NCBI GenBank assembly: GCA_910586385.1
Contig: CAJUGX010000005.1
Coordinates: forward strand, 1 to 64,000
Origin: an uncultured Christensenella sp.
Lineage (GTDB): Bacteria; Bacillota; Clostridia; Christensenellales; UBA1242
Reading direction: 5' to 3'
DNA length: 64,000 nucleotides
A program made the position numbers and the translations under genes. The notes under the pieces are model-generated. The model was not told the origin of the DNA. It saw only the letters and a program-made list of their open reading frames with translations, and did not search any database. Below, piece after piece: positions 1 to 8,639 of the stretch. Numbering within the stretch: the first letter of the stretch is position 1; each line of letters begins with the position of its first letter.

Positions 1-4
1 ACAT
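1..4 (-). CDS. Possible start codon of a gene leaving the window
   Basis: On the minus strand an AAAAGGAG Shine-Dalgarno stretch (about 13-20) is followed nine bases later by ATG at 4-2, at the window edge. Only the start codon is visible, so no product can be named. It would follow the tandem cmk gene in the same direction, after a terminator. Confidence 0.3.
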
Positions 5-93
5 CTTTTTTGCTCCTTTTACCTCCCTTCCCCCTACCACGACTCCGGGCGTGTCGCAGCAATACAATTTTTTCACTCAAAAATCAACAAAAA

Positions 94-113
94 AGACACA
101 CAATTGTGTGTCT
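94..113 (-). terminator. Terminator after the tandem cmk gene
   Basis: Perfect palindrome AGACACACAATTGTGTGTCT followed on the minus strand by a T run. It lies just after the cmk stop codon. Confidence 0.8.
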
Positions 114-120
114 CATTTTT

Positions 121-1485
121 CTAATAAACCATGATGTCTGGTCTCTTTTCTCTGATTTTTTCAATACAAAATTCAACGCTTTGGTCGCAATTTTGATTTG
201 TTGTGTCAACAATGATAGAATCTTTGACCATCTTAAGTTCTCCATGATCTCTGTGGGTATCACTGTAATCTCTTTGTTGGAGTTCTTTCAAGACTTTTGC
301 AAAGTCTACATCATTTCCCATTGCCTTTTGTTGTTCAAACCTTCTCTTTGCTCTCACCATCTCATCTGCAGTTGTGAAGAATTTGAAATCAGCATGTGGC
401 AAAACATAGCTTCCGATGTCTCGTCCTTCCATAACAAGGTTGTGTGTCCTCGCATAGTCCCTTTGAAGCTTCAGAACCTTTTTTCTAATGCATACGAATG
501 GTGAAACTTTTGCCACTAACGAACTTATATGTTCTGTTCTCAAATGTCCTGTCCAATCAATACCATTGACAAAAACATGTTCAAGATCGCCAATAAACTC
601 AACCTTTACATTGATTTGCTTGGCAAATCTTTCAATATAATCTTCATCAATTTTATTCTCATCAAGTTTCATATAATCGAATGCGCAAGCAATCCCGCGA
701 TAAACCGCTCCAGTGTCAAAGACATTAAATTTCAATCTCTTTGCAAGTGCACGAGCGATTGTGCTCTTTCCACTGCAAACATAACCATCAATGGTGATGT
801 TTACAACTTTTTTGTTTTTAATATGTTTGTTTATGATATCCATACAATATTCAGCAGTTTCTTCAAGAGTCATATCAGAATTGTCAACAATTATGCTCTC
901 TTCTGTTGCTCTAAGAGATGCTTCTCCCTTGTTTGAGTCATTGAAATCTCTCTCTTGCATATCTTTGAGCACATTTTCATAAGTAACCTCTGGATTTTTG
1001 ATTTTCGCATCTGCAAATCTTCTTTTTGCTCTTGTTTCTTCATTTGCAGTGAGGAAAAATTTTACATCAGCACGAGGCATAACAACTGTGCCAATATCTC
1101 TTCCTTCCATAATGCATCCATTTTCACTTGCAAAGGTCTGTGCAATCACCAAATATCTCGCCCTAACCTCTGGATAATTAGAAATTTTTGAAGACAAAAC
1201 ACTGATTGTTTCAGTTCTGATAAAATCAGTCACATCTTCACCATTTACAATTACACGTTGATTTCCATCAACAAACTCGACCTTAAGAGAAGTTTTCTTC
1301 AAAAAGTCTTTTATTTTTGTCTCAGAGAGTTCACCATATTTCGCCTTGTCATATGCATAAGCGAAACCTCTAAATATTGCCCCTGTGTCCAAAACCTTAA
1401 CTTGGCCGTCAAGTTTTTTCTCAAGGAGTTTCACCAAAGTGGATTTTCCACTTCCAGCGTATCCATCAACAGCAATGTTTATCAT
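121..1485 (-). CDS. cmk: Tandem cytidylate kinase (Cmk-Cmk fusion)
   Basis: The 454-aa protein holds two complete cytidylate kinase units of about 225 residues each; a normal Cmk is one unit. CMP/dCMP kinase makes CDP/dCDP from ATP in the cytoplasm. Unit 1 (about 1-225) has the P-loop GYAGSGKST, the FDTGA-like segment LDTGAIFRG and the MEGRDIGTVVMPRAD block with downstream KRRF and QERD. Unit 2 (about 227-454) repeats every block: GYVCSGKST, FDTGAVYRG, MEGRDIGSYVLPHAD, KRRF, QQRD. Both therefore look catalytically competent. The start has a GAGGTGAGGG ribosome-binding site, and there is no stop or frameshift between the units. What is seen is the duplication; whether both halves act on the same nucleotide is unknown. 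Divergence between halves suggests an old duplication. Confidence 0.92.
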   Translation of the reverse strand: MINIAVDGYAGSGKSTLVKLLEKKLDGQVKVLDTGAIFRGFAYAYDKAKYGELSETKIKDFLKKTSLKVEFVDGNQRVIVNGEDVTDFIRTETISVLSSKISNYPEVRARYLVIAQTFASENGCIMEGRDIGTVVMPRADVKFFLTANEETRAKRRFADAKIKNPEVTYENVLKDMQERDFNDSNKGEASLRATEESIIVDNSDMTLEETAEYCMDIINKHIKNKKVVNITIDGYVCSGKSTIARALAKRLKFNVFDTGAVYRGIACAFDYMKLDENKIDEDYIERFAKQINVKVEFIGDLEHVFVNGIDWTGHLRTEHISSLVAKVSPFVCIRKKVLKLQRDYARTHNLVMEGRDIGSYVLPHADFKFFTTADEMVRAKRRFEQQKAMGNDVDFAKVLKELQQRDYSDTHRDHGELKMVKDSIIVDTTNQNCDQSVEFCIEKIREKRPDIMVY

Positions 1486-1603
1486 ATACCCTCACCTCTC
1501 AAGAAATATTTTACATCAATAGAAAAATTTTTCCAAATAAATAGCAAGAAAAGAGAAAGAATTCTAAAATTTGAAAATCAAGAATTTTCTCTCCTCACAA
1601 CTT

Positions 1604-2860
1604 CTACTCTACTTGCACCCTTCGATCCACATACAGCACAATATTGTCAATTTTGATTTTCTTCTTTCGCGGAATGAATATACCTGACTTTGCCAACTTA
1701 AAGAAACATGAAGTGATGACAATGTACATAATGCACTCCATTGTACCCGTTGTCCCTTGTGCAAGATTTGTATTGAATGGAGTGATAAGAACAACCGAAA
1801 GCAAAGTCCTCAGTCCCATTATTGAAAAATTTAAGAAAGTCGCAAAAGTCGCAGAGAAATCAAGTTGCAAGAAACATCTCAAATTTTGCGAAAAGACATC
1901 CGTAATCATGTCAATCAATTGCATCAACAAACAAATGACTCCAATCCACAAAGTTGCCCCATAAGCCTTAAACAGACCAAAGAACAAAGCAAGACTGCTC
2001 GCCATATACATAACAGTCAATATAAGAGACTTTTTGATTGCAGACTTGAAGTTGTAGTCATCACGCGACAAATCAATCTTTGCAATTTTTCCGATTGCAC
2101 CCAAAGCATCCCACTGCGGATCTGTGACAAGATTGACAAGATTGATTGACACGATATATTTTTCTCCAGCCTCAAACGCATTGCTATACCCGACAAAATA
2201 TGTAATAAAGAAAAGCAAACTTGTGCACAAAGTGACTGAGTCATATTTTATGTTTGGCAGAAAGTTCCACTCAAACTTAAACTTTCTTATTTTGGTCAAA
2301 AAAAGCACGAGCATATAGACAAAGAGTAAACTAAGCGAAACAGCAATGATGATTGTTTCATTTTTAGTGATGAGCGAACAAACAATAAGACTGACAAAAC
2401 TCAAGACATAAAACATCACACCGTGTATGTTTGCTTCTTTGTCTTTATCTTCAAAATACAACTTCTCCAAAACAAGTTGAAAGATAATCCAAGCCAAAGA
2501 TTGCAACATAACAAACCTTGCAAAATTTCCAAATACTGCAACGTCCATATTCATAAACTTTACATAATTGTCCGAGAAAACACTCAGCACAACAAAGATT
2601 ATGACACTGAAAAATATTCCCCAAATCATCCCACTGAAAACCGAGTTGTCAGTCTCATCATTCTTTTTGTTTTTGCGAACATTTGCTCCAGTTCCAAAAA
2701 GGCTGAGAAGAACATAAACCACAAATTGCACAGGATAAGTCAAAGAAAAAACACTGGACAAATTTGGATTGCCCATTGTGAATCCCAAACACAACCATGT
2801 CAACATATTTACAAGTGACACAACCAGCAAACTTAACGAAATTGAAATGTATCTTTTCAT
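1604..2860 (-). CDS. Polytopic membrane protein, MATE/MVF-like
   Basis: The 418-aa protein has about ten to twelve hydrophobic helices, a short basic N-terminus and a charged C-terminal end. The start of the sequence (a helix with NMLTW, then a loop reaching LFGTGANVRKNKK) resembles the first helices of MATE-type multidrug/sodium antiporters, and the length fits that family. No substrate can be inferred. The ATG has no Shine-Dalgarno sequence; a TTGAAA-17-TAAAAT promoter ends only 14 bases before it, so the mRNA leader should be very short. Alternative: another transporter of the flippase-like fold. Confidence 0.55.
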   Translation of the reverse strand: MKRYISISLSLLVVSLVNMLTWLCLGFTMGNPNLSSVFSLTYPVQFVVYVLLSLFGTGANVRKNKKNDETDNSVFSGMIWGIFFSVIIFVVLSVFSDNYVKFMNMDVAVFGNFARFVMLQSLAWIIFQLVLEKLYFEDKDKEANIHGVMFYVLSFVSLIVCSLITKNETIIIAVSLSLLFVYMLVLFLTKIRKFKFEWNFLPNIKYDSVTLCTSLLFFITYFVGYSNAFEAGEKYIVSINLVNLVTDPQWDALGAIGKIAKIDLSRDDYNFKSAIKKSLILTVMYMASSLALFFGLFKAYGATLWIGVICLLMQLIDMITDVFSQNLRCFLQLDFSATFATFLNFSIMGLRTLLSVVLITPFNTNLAQGTTGTMECIMYIVITSCFFKLAKSGIFIPRKKKIKIDNIVLYVDRRVQVE

Positions 2861-2874
2861 AAACTCTTATACAA

Positions 2875-2903
2875 ATTTTATCACTTTACAGATTTTTTTT
2901 CAA
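2875..2903 (-). promoter_or_regulatory. Promoter of the MATE-like gene, very short leader
   Basis: On the minus strand TTGAAA (2898-2903), 17 bases, TAAAAT (2875-2880), then 14 bases to the ATG at 2860. No ribosome-binding site is seen. Confidence 0.6.
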
Positions 2904-2963
2904 TCATATTAAACAAAATATACAATTCTTTATTTTCAAAGAAAAGAGAATAACAGCAAAAAT

Positions 2964-3536
2964 TTAATTAAGTGGAAACGCACCGCCCACATCTGCACCA
3001 AACAAAATGCCAACGATTGTCAACACAAACAAACAGAGCACAAAAATCAAGATAAACTCATCTTTCCACTTCTTGTCAATCGTGGTATGCTTCTTTGTCT
3101 TTTCTTGCAAATTTTTGCAACTCAAAAATATGTGACTCACAGCAAACACAACCGCAAAAACAATGAGCGGAATATTTGCCAAAACTATTCCACTAAACAA
3201 AAATATGCAAGATGGAATGATTGAAAGAGAAAGCGCTTTCAACATGCCATTTTTCTTCCAACATATCGCCCAAAAGATTGTGTATGCACAATACAATCCA
3301 CCATTTACAGAGATGTAAACAGCAAACGCATGACCAAACCAAAAATTGAAATATGTGTAAGGGATATTGAAAATCATAAAAACAAAACAGCCATACCTGC
3401 CTATTTGCTCTGCAATCACAAGCGCCTTGTTTTCGCAAACATTCACAACTTCGTTTTTGTGCCTTACATAATATATGATGTTTGGTATCATGACAAATAC
3501 CATTATGATAAGTCCCCAGAAATTAAACCAACTCAT
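2964..3536 (-). CDS. Small membrane protein, unknown function
   Basis: The 190-aa protein starts MSWFNFWG and has about five or six hydrophobic segments, with a short Lys/Thr-rich cytoplasmic loop before the last helix. I do not recognise the family. A longer in-frame start would run through the tRNA-Tyr gene and is rejected; the chosen ATG lies six bases after a TATAAT box, which makes it a leaderless start. Confidence 0.7.
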   Translation of the reverse strand: MSWFNFWGLIIMVFVMIPNIIYYVRHKNEVVNVCENKALVIAEQIGRYGCFVFMIFNIPYTYFNFWFGHAFAVYISVNGGLYCAYTIFWAICWKKNGMLKALSLSIIPSCIFLFSGIVLANIPLIVFAVVFAVSHIFLSCKNLQEKTKKHTTIDKKWKDEFILIFVLCLFVLTIVGILFGADVGGAFPLN

Positions 3537-3542
3537 ACGTGT

Positions 3543-3571
3543 ATTATAGCAAAAACAAATTAAATCTTCAA
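3543..3571 (-). promoter_or_regulatory. Promoter for a leaderless mRNA
   Basis: TTGAAG (3566-3571), 17 bases, TGC-TATAAT with an extended -10 (3543-3548), then six bases to the ATG at 3536. No Shine-Dalgarno sequence. Confidence 0.75.
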
Positions 3572-3656
3572 GCAAAACAACATGGAATTGTTCTCCTGCG
3601 AACACCCTACAAAACGCAAATCCCACACCACAAAGTATTCTATCAAAACAAAAAAA

Positions 3657-3672
3657 CAAGCCGAAAGGCTTG
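3657..3672 (-). terminator. Terminator of the tRNA operon
   Basis: CAAGCC-tttc-GGCTTG hairpin followed by T7 on the minus strand, just after tRNA-Tyr. Confidence 0.85.
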
Positions 3673-3683
3673 CATGTTTTTTT

Positions 3684-3768
3684 TGGTGGGCAGGGATGGA
3701 TTCGAACCATCGAAGACATAGTCGACGGATTTACAGTCCGTTGCATTTGGCCGCTCTGCAACCTACCC
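3684..3768 (-). tRNA. tRNA-Tyr (GTA)
   Basis: Cloverleaf with GGGTAGG/CCTGCCC acceptor stem, anticodon loop reading GTA, a long variable arm as expected for bacterial tRNA-Tyr, TTCGAATC T-loop and encoded CCA. Last gene of the six-tRNA operon. Confidence 0.95.
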
Positions 3769-3808
3769 AAAGGCAAAAGGATTTTTCATAAAAACCCTTT
3801 CAAAAAAA

Positions 3809-3883
3809 TGGAGCTGGCGAAAGGAATCGAACCTTCAACCTGCTGATTACAAGTCAGCTGCTCTACCATTGAGCCACGCCAGC
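3809..3883 (-). tRNA. tRNA-Thr (TGT)
   Basis: Acceptor stem GCTGGCG/CGCCAGC, anticodon loop CTTGTAA, encoded CCA. Fifth in the tRNA operon. Confidence 0.95.
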
Positions 3884-3956
3884 ACAAGCATTAAGTTTTA
3901 CATTGAAAATTTGCCTTTGGGCTTGCTTAAAGACCAAGCCCAAATTGAGATTTTCG

Positions 3957-4032
3957 TGGTGCCCAAAGGTGGAATCGAACCACCGACACAGGGATTTTCA
4001 GTCCCTTGCTCTACCGACTGAGCTATCTGGGC
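3957..4032 (-). tRNA. tRNA-Phe (GAA)
   Basis: Acceptor GCCCAGA/TTTGGGC, anticodon loop CTGAAAA, encoded CCA. Fourth in the tRNA operon. Confidence 0.95.
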
Positions 4033-4095
4033 AAACATTCGCAATCATTTGCGAATTGTCCTTGCGGACCATTTTTTGCACTTTCAAAGAAAGTG

Positions 4096-4172
4096 TGGCG
4101 ACCTGGAAGGGGCTCGAACCCTCGACCTCTAGCGTGACAGGCTAGCGCTCTAACCAACTGAGCTACCAGGCC
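4096..4172 (-). tRNA. tRNA-Asp (GTC)
   Basis: Acceptor GGCCTGG/CCAGGTC, anticodon loop CTGTCAC, discriminator G as usual for Asp, encoded CCA. Third in the tRNA operon. Confidence 0.95.
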
Positions 4173-4261
4173 AAGTCGCCTTTTACGTTTCGACCTCTAA
4201 AGTCTAACATAAACATTTTGTCTTTTGCAAACATTTTAACAAAATTTCTTTTATTAAATTT

Positions 4262-4338
4262 TGGTGGGCCTTCACGGACTCGAACCGCGGACCAACCGGT
4301 TATGAGCCGGTCGCTCTAACCAACTGAGCTAAAGGCCC
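4262..4338 (-). tRNA. tRNA with CAT anticodon (Ile2 or elongator Met)
   Basis: Acceptor GGGCCTT/AAGGCCC, anticodon loop CTCATAA, encoded CCA. The body and the CTCATAA loop look like the lysidine-modified tRNA-Ile2 of Bacillus, but elongator tRNA-Met cannot be excluded by reading. It lacks the unpaired first position and anticodon-stem GGG of an initiator. Second in the operon. Confidence 0.88.
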
Positions 4339-4372
4339 AAATGTTTGGCATCAATCGCAAACAAAAGTTTGC

Positions 4373-4448
4373 TGGTCGGGGTGGAGGGTCTCGAACCCCC
4401 GACCTCACGGTCCCAAACCGCGCGCTCTACCAACTGAGCCACACCCCG
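4373..4448 (-). tRNA. tRNA-Pro (TGG)
   Basis: Acceptor CGGGGTG/CGGGGTG-complement, anticodon loop TTTGGGA, encoded CCA. First gene of the operon, 19 bases after its -10 box. Confidence 0.95.
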
Positions 4449-4467
4449 AAATGACAATTGCTCAATC

Positions 4468-4496
4468 ATTCTATAATAAATTGAGATTTTTGTCAA
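4468..4496 (-). promoter_or_regulatory. Promoter of the six-tRNA operon
   Basis: TTGACA (4491-4496), 17 bases, TAGAAT (4468-4473) on the minus strand, directly upstream of tRNA-Pro. Confidence 0.85.
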
Positions 4497-4635
4497 GAAA
4501 AAAATAGATTTTTTCAAAATTTTTGCGCTTATATTCATTTTATGTATCAAATATCCCAATTTGCCAAAGTCAAATCAATCATTAAGGCTTTCTGAGCAAA
4601 CTCTTCAAATCTATTATCTCCACCTAAAAGCAGAA

Positions 4636-5925
4636 TCAAATCAAAAGCAGTCCCAACGCCACAAAAATGGTCGGAATGGCAACAATCGTTCCATATTTGA
4701 TAAAACTCAAGAAACTAAATTTGACATCATTTTCTTTCAGTATCTTCATATACATAATTCCTGCCAAAGCCCCTACCGGTGTCAAAAATGCACAAATGTT
4801 TGAAGCGACAACAACGGCATATACCATATTCATGTTTGTAGAAAAGGTTGCCAATGTGCTGGCAAAAAACATTGACATAGGGATGTTGTTTATCAAATTT
4901 CCAATTAAGAAAGCAATCAACCCAACCACAATAATATGTTGGGAAGAGATAAACTTTCCAAACACATCAATAAATCCAACGTCCTGCAATGTTGACACAA
5001 GAATTGCCATAGAAATCAAAAATGGAATAAGTTCATATGGCAGATTTTTCAAAGAGCCCCAAAGCAATTTCAAACTCTCTTTCTTTGCAAGCAAATATAT
5101 CAGCACAGTTATGTAAGTGACTCCCGCACAAATAAGTGGAACATACCAAATATCCAAGCCAAGGTATGGTGAGATAATCATCATCAAAACCATCACCCCA
5201 AGTCCTGCAAGACCAATTCCCAAAAGATTCTTGTTTGGCTTGACAATTTCCTCGTCCTCATACTCAAGTTTCTGTTTAAGTTTTTTCATAAACAAAAGAT
5301 AAACAATCCCAATTGCAACGAGTCCTGCCGCCAATGTTGGCAAAGCCATTTTGATTACATAGTCTACAAAACTGATGTTGTAAAGCGTGCAAAGATAAAT
5401 GTTTGTTGGATTGTCAATATAAAAGAACATACTCCAAACATTTGCACAAATAAACTCAACCACAAGATATGGTGTCGGGTCAATCTTCGCCCTCTTTGTG
5501 AAATAACAAATGAAAGGCGTAAACGTCAAAATCAAAATGTCATTTGACGTGAAAATTGTGAGAATTGCAATGATAAAACTGAAAGCAAAAAACAACTTGA
5601 CTTGGCTTGATTTGGCTTTCTTCAAAACAAGTTGCGCAATATATCTGAAAAATCCGATTTGGTCAAGCAATATCGACAAACTTGTGCATGACAAAAAGAT
5701 GACAAGGATTTTGACAGGATTTATATTTGCAGAACTTATAAAGACATTCTTCAAACTTTCCTTGTGAATAAATCCACAACAAATGCAAATGATTGCCCCA
5801 ATCAGACACACCACCCAATATGTACTGAAAGATATTTTGCGGATTTTTATCTTAAAATTTGTCACAATGCAAACAAGCATGCCCAACAAAACAAAACCTA
5901 CAACAATGAGAGGCGCAACCATCAT
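4636..5925 (-). CDS. ArsB/NhaD-type (ion transporter superfamily) permease
   Basis: The 429-aa protein has about eleven or twelve helices in two similar halves. The segment around residues 120-145 (ILTIFTSNDILILTFTPF) is the hallmark of the ArsB/NhaD branch of the ion transporter superfamily, and the second half repeats the pattern around GNLINNIPMS. Such proteins move arsenite, sodium or dicarboxylates across the cytoplasmic membrane. No arsR or arsC lies nearby, so an arsenite role is not supported by context. AAAGGAG precedes the ATG by five bases; an alternative start is the adjacent second Met. Confidence 0.8.
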   Translation of the reverse strand: MMVAPLIVVGFVLLGMLVCIVTNFKIKIRKISFSTYWVVCLIGAIICICCGFIHKESLKNVFISSANINPVKILVIFLSCTSLSILLDQIGFFRYIAQLVLKKAKSSQVKLFFAFSFIIAILTIFTSNDILILTFTPFICYFTKRAKIDPTPYLVVEFICANVWSMFFYIDNPTNIYLCTLYNISFVDYVIKMALPTLAAGLVAIGIVYLLFMKKLKQKLEYEDEEIVKPNKNLLGIGLAGLGVMVLMMIISPYLGLDIWYVPLICAGVTYITVLIYLLAKKESLKLLWGSLKNLPYELIPFLISMAILVSTLQDVGFIDVFGKFISSQHIIVVGLIAFLIGNLINNIPMSMFFASTLATFSTNMNMVYAVVVASNICAFLTPVGALAGIMYMKILKENDVKFSFLSFIKYGTIVAIPTIFVALGLLLI

Positions 5926-5948
5926 ATCTCCTTTGTGACATCAAAAAA

Positions 5949-7385
5949 CTAGACAGACGCTTCGTCTTCTGGCTTTCCGATATAATTCAAATATCTCTTT
6001 GCAGTTTCAACGCCAATTGGAGTGAAATAGTGATATGATGCACATGCATTGAATCCATATTCTTGGACAAGTGAAACCGTGTGTGCATGACCAAAAATTG
6101 TTTTGCAATTCTTAACATGGTCAGAAGGTTTGTGAGTCAAATAAACCTTTTCTCCCAAAACCGATTTATCAAGATACATACCGTCTTCCACAACATCAGC
6201 AAAGCCGAGTTTGAGAAGTCTTTTCTTGAAAGCTTCAAAGTCTTTTCTATAATCACCTTTTTCGTGATTTCCGCAGATAAGAATCACCTTTCCGTTGAGT
6301 TGTTTAATCATATTGTATTCACCAAAATCACCCATATGATAAACCGTATCATTTGGTCCAACTTGGTTGTTCCAACGCTTGATAATCGCCTTGTTCATCT
6401 CATCGACAGTTTTGAATGGCACAAGTTTTCTTCTTACTTTTGATTCATCTCCAAAATGAGTGTCACTTACAAAATAGATTTTTGACTTGAAAGCACTGCC
6501 CTTGACTTTGTTTATAGAACTCAAAAAGTCTGTCCAAACAAAAGAGTGTGGTGGAATTGAAGTTATATAATTCACCTTTCTTCCCTTTGGATAATCAACT
6601 TTTCCATCTTTGAGCAGAATATCTGGAGAAATCATCTTGCTTGTAAACTTGCTTTTGTTGAGAAGATAAGCAACAGGTCCAATGTCATAGATTGTCTTGA
6701 TACCCCAGTTTTCTTCATTAAACCTAAATCTTGTCATAATAGATGCAAGATAACGTGTCACATTGTTTTCTTCAATGTTTCTTTCAAACTCATAGACAGA
6801 TGTCACAAAGTTTCTTGCAAGATATGTTGGAAAAATCGTGAAAGCAGCTTCACTTGCAATGACTTCGTTGAAAGCAGCGACATCCTTTGAATAATTTGAA
6901 TCTTGGAAATGGTCAAGCATTGTGTTGTCAGTTCCCATCCAAATAATCTTGATTTTTGAAGCAATCTTTGGAGCAGTGCGAAGTGCCATCGCCACATTTG
7001 TCAAAGTCCCAATGCAGATGATGTAAACCTCATCTTCTTTCTTTGCTGTTTTGATGATTTTGTCAACAGCAGGACTTTTTCCATCAAATCCTTCGCTCAA
7101 AAAACCATCACAGCCAAAATACACAAGTGGATCTTTTGCAGTATACTTGATTCCAAAAAGACGCAAAAGTCTGTCAGCCTCATTTTTGCTGTCAACCATC
7201 CCATCTCTGATTGTCAAATTCTTCTGCCATGACACCCTATAAGGTGCAAGTGTAATCGCCTTAATCTGCAATTCTTCAGGTCTTGAGAGCACATAAGAAA
7301 TTGCAAATTGATCATCAATCTCATTCGCAACATCTGAATCGATAATTATTTTAATTTTTTTTGCTTCTTCTGTTTTCTTCTTCAT
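5949..7385 (-). CDS. Nucleoside hydrolase fused to calcineurin-like phosphoesterase
   Basis: The roughly 478-aa protein has two domains. Residues about 10-300 are an inosine-uridine nucleoside hydrolase-like fold whose calcium motif is DSDVANEIDDQFA, the variant branch rather than the classical DTDPGVDDA, followed by the GTLTNVA motif. Residues about 305-470 are a metallophosphoesterase with the ordered metal motifs SDTHFGD, HMGDFG, CGNHEKGD, LTHKPSD and GHAH. The pair would cleave an N-glycosidic bond and a phosphoester, so a nucleotide-like substrate is a reasonable inference. No stop separates the domains. The ATG at 7385 sits eight bases after a TATCAT box without a Shine-Dalgarno sequence; a TTG two codons earlier is less likely. 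Confidence 0.88.
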   Translation of the reverse strand: MKKKTEEAKKIKIIIDSDVANEIDDQFAISYVLSRPEELQIKAITLAPYRVSWQKNLTIRDGMVDSKNEADRLLRLFGIKYTAKDPLVYFGCDGFLSEGFDGKSPAVDKIIKTAKKEDEVYIICIGTLTNVAMALRTAPKIASKIKIIWMGTDNTMLDHFQDSNYSKDVAAFNEVIASEAAFTIFPTYLARNFVTSVYEFERNIEENNVTRYLASIMTRFRFNEENWGIKTIYDIGPVAYLLNKSKFTSKMISPDILLKDGKVDYPKGRKVNYITSIPPHSFVWTDFLSSINKVKGSAFKSKIYFVSDTHFGDESKVRRKLVPFKTVDEMNKAIIKRWNNQVGPNDTVYHMGDFGEYNMIKQLNGKVILICGNHEKGDYRKDFEAFKKRLLKLGFADVVEDGMYLDKSVLGEKVYLTHKPSDHVKNCKTIFGHAHTVSLVQEYGFNACASYHYFTPIGVETAKRYLNYIGKPEDEASV

Positions 7386-7393
7386 ACTCAATT

Positions 7394-7422
7394 ATGATAA
7401 CACATTTGAATTGAAAATACAA
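7394..7422 (-). promoter_or_regulatory. Promoter, likely leaderless, of the hydrolase-phosphoesterase fusion
   Basis: TTGTAT (7417-7422), 17 bases, TATCAT (7394-7399), then eight bases to ATG. Confidence 0.5.
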
Positions 7423-7454
7423 AAAGAAAACGACAAATTTTTACCTTAAAGACA

Positions 7455-8180
7455 TCAACCCTCAAGTTTTTTTCTGAGATTTTCCAAAATTTTGTTTTCA
7501 AGCCTTGAAACTTGCACTTGAGAGACTCCCAACCTCTCAGCAATCTCACTTTGAGTCTTGTCATAAAAATATCTCATCAAAATGATTTTCTTGTCCCTTT
7601 CCTCCAGATTGTCAATCATGTCCTTAAGAGCAAATTTCTCCAAAAAGTCCTCGTTTTGTTCCCCATCAAAACGATCGATTATGGTCAATCCATCCTCTTC
7701 GCCATCATCAAATGGCGTATAAAGAGACACTGGCATCTTTGCGGAGTCCATTGCAAGCACAACTTCCTGTTCACTTATTTTGAAATGTTCAGCAATCTCT
7801 GCGAGCGTTGCTTTTCGGTCATTTTTGGCAAAAAAATCGTCAGAAAATTTGCCAATTTTTATGTTTAACCCTTTTATCGCTCTTGAAACTTTGACAGCAC
7901 CATCATCACGCATAAAGCGCTTGATTTCTCCCACCACCATCGGCACAACATAAGTGGAAAATTTGACATTATATGAAACATCGAAGCGGTTTATTGCTTT
8001 CAAAAATCCCATACACCCAAGTTGATAAAGGTCATCATACTCCACACCTTTATCCTTAAACCACCTTATCACACTTTTTATGAGAGGCGAATTTTCATTG
8101 ACAAGCATTTCCTTAGACAGCTCATCGCCAGCTTGTGCTTTTTTTATCAGTTCAAGAGTCTCTTCTTGCCCCAACATCAT
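7455..8180 (-). CDS. sigF: Forespore RNA polymerase sigma factor SigF
   Basis: The 241-aa protein has sigma-70 regions 2 (YDDLYQLGCMGFLKAINRFD and FSTYVVPMVVGEIKRFMRDD), 3 and 4 (DKTQSEIAERLGVSQVQVSR helix-turn-helix). It is the first compartment-specific sigma factor of sporulation, held inactive by SpoIIAB. Identity as SigF rather than SigG rests on its position as third gene of spoIIA. Its start touches the spoIIAB stop codon, so translation is probably coupled. Confidence 0.95.
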   Translation of the reverse strand: MMLGQEETLELIKKAQAGDELSKEMLVNENSPLIKSVIRWFKDKGVEYDDLYQLGCMGFLKAINRFDVSYNVKFSTYVVPMVVGEIKRFMRDDGAVKVSRAIKGLNIKIGKFSDDFFAKNDRKATLAEIAEHFKISEQEVVLAMDSAKMPVSLYTPFDDGEEDGLTIIDRFDGEQNEDFLEKFALKDMIDNLEERDKKIILMRYFYDKTQSEIAERLGVSQVQVSRLENKILENLRKKLEG

Positions 8181-8627
8181 CTAGCCTGCCACATTTGAAA
8201 CATTTTCAGAGATTTTTTTCGTCATCTTCACACTTGTTCCAAACGAATTGCTGACAACTTGCACATCATCCATAAAACTTTCCATGACCGTAAAGCCCAT
8301 GCCAGAACGCTCAGAAGAAGGTTTTGAGGTATAAAATGGTTCTCGAGCCTTGACAACATCACGAATTCCTACACCTTTGTCAGTGACCGTGATAGAAACA
8401 ACATCATCCTCAAGTTCGCAACGCAAAATAACATCTCCCTTGACTGAAGTTGGATAAGCATGCACAACACAATTTGTCACAGCCTCAGAAACCGCAGTTT
8501 TGATGTCTGTTATTTCATCAACAGTTGGATTAAGTTGCACACAAAAAGATGCAACACAAACTCTGGCAAACCCCTCATTGACAGACAACGCCTTGAAAGT
8601 TACTTCCATAAAATTTGAATAATTCAT
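8181..8627 (-). CDS. spoIIAB: Anti-sigma F factor SpoIIAB (serine kinase)
   Basis: The 148-aa GHKL-type ATPase/kinase has the N box AVSEAVTNCVVHAYP, the G1 box DKGVGIRD and the G2 box SERSGMGFTVMESFMD. It binds SigF and phosphorylates SpoIIAA. Length matches the family. It lies 12 bases after spoIIAA in the same operon. Confidence 0.96.
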   Translation of the reverse strand: MNYSNFMEVTFKALSVNEGFARVCVASFCVQLNPTVDEITDIKTAVSEAVTNCVVHAYPTSVKGDVILRCELEDDVVSITVTDKGVGIRDVVKAREPFYTSKPSSERSGMGFTVMESFMDDVQVVSNSFGTSVKMTKKISENVSNVAG

Positions 8628-8639
8628 ACAAACTCCTTA

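Noticed and set aside
3537..3776. Longer start for the small membrane protein at 2964.
   Set aside because: The extension would run through the tRNA-Tyr gene and the tRNA terminator.
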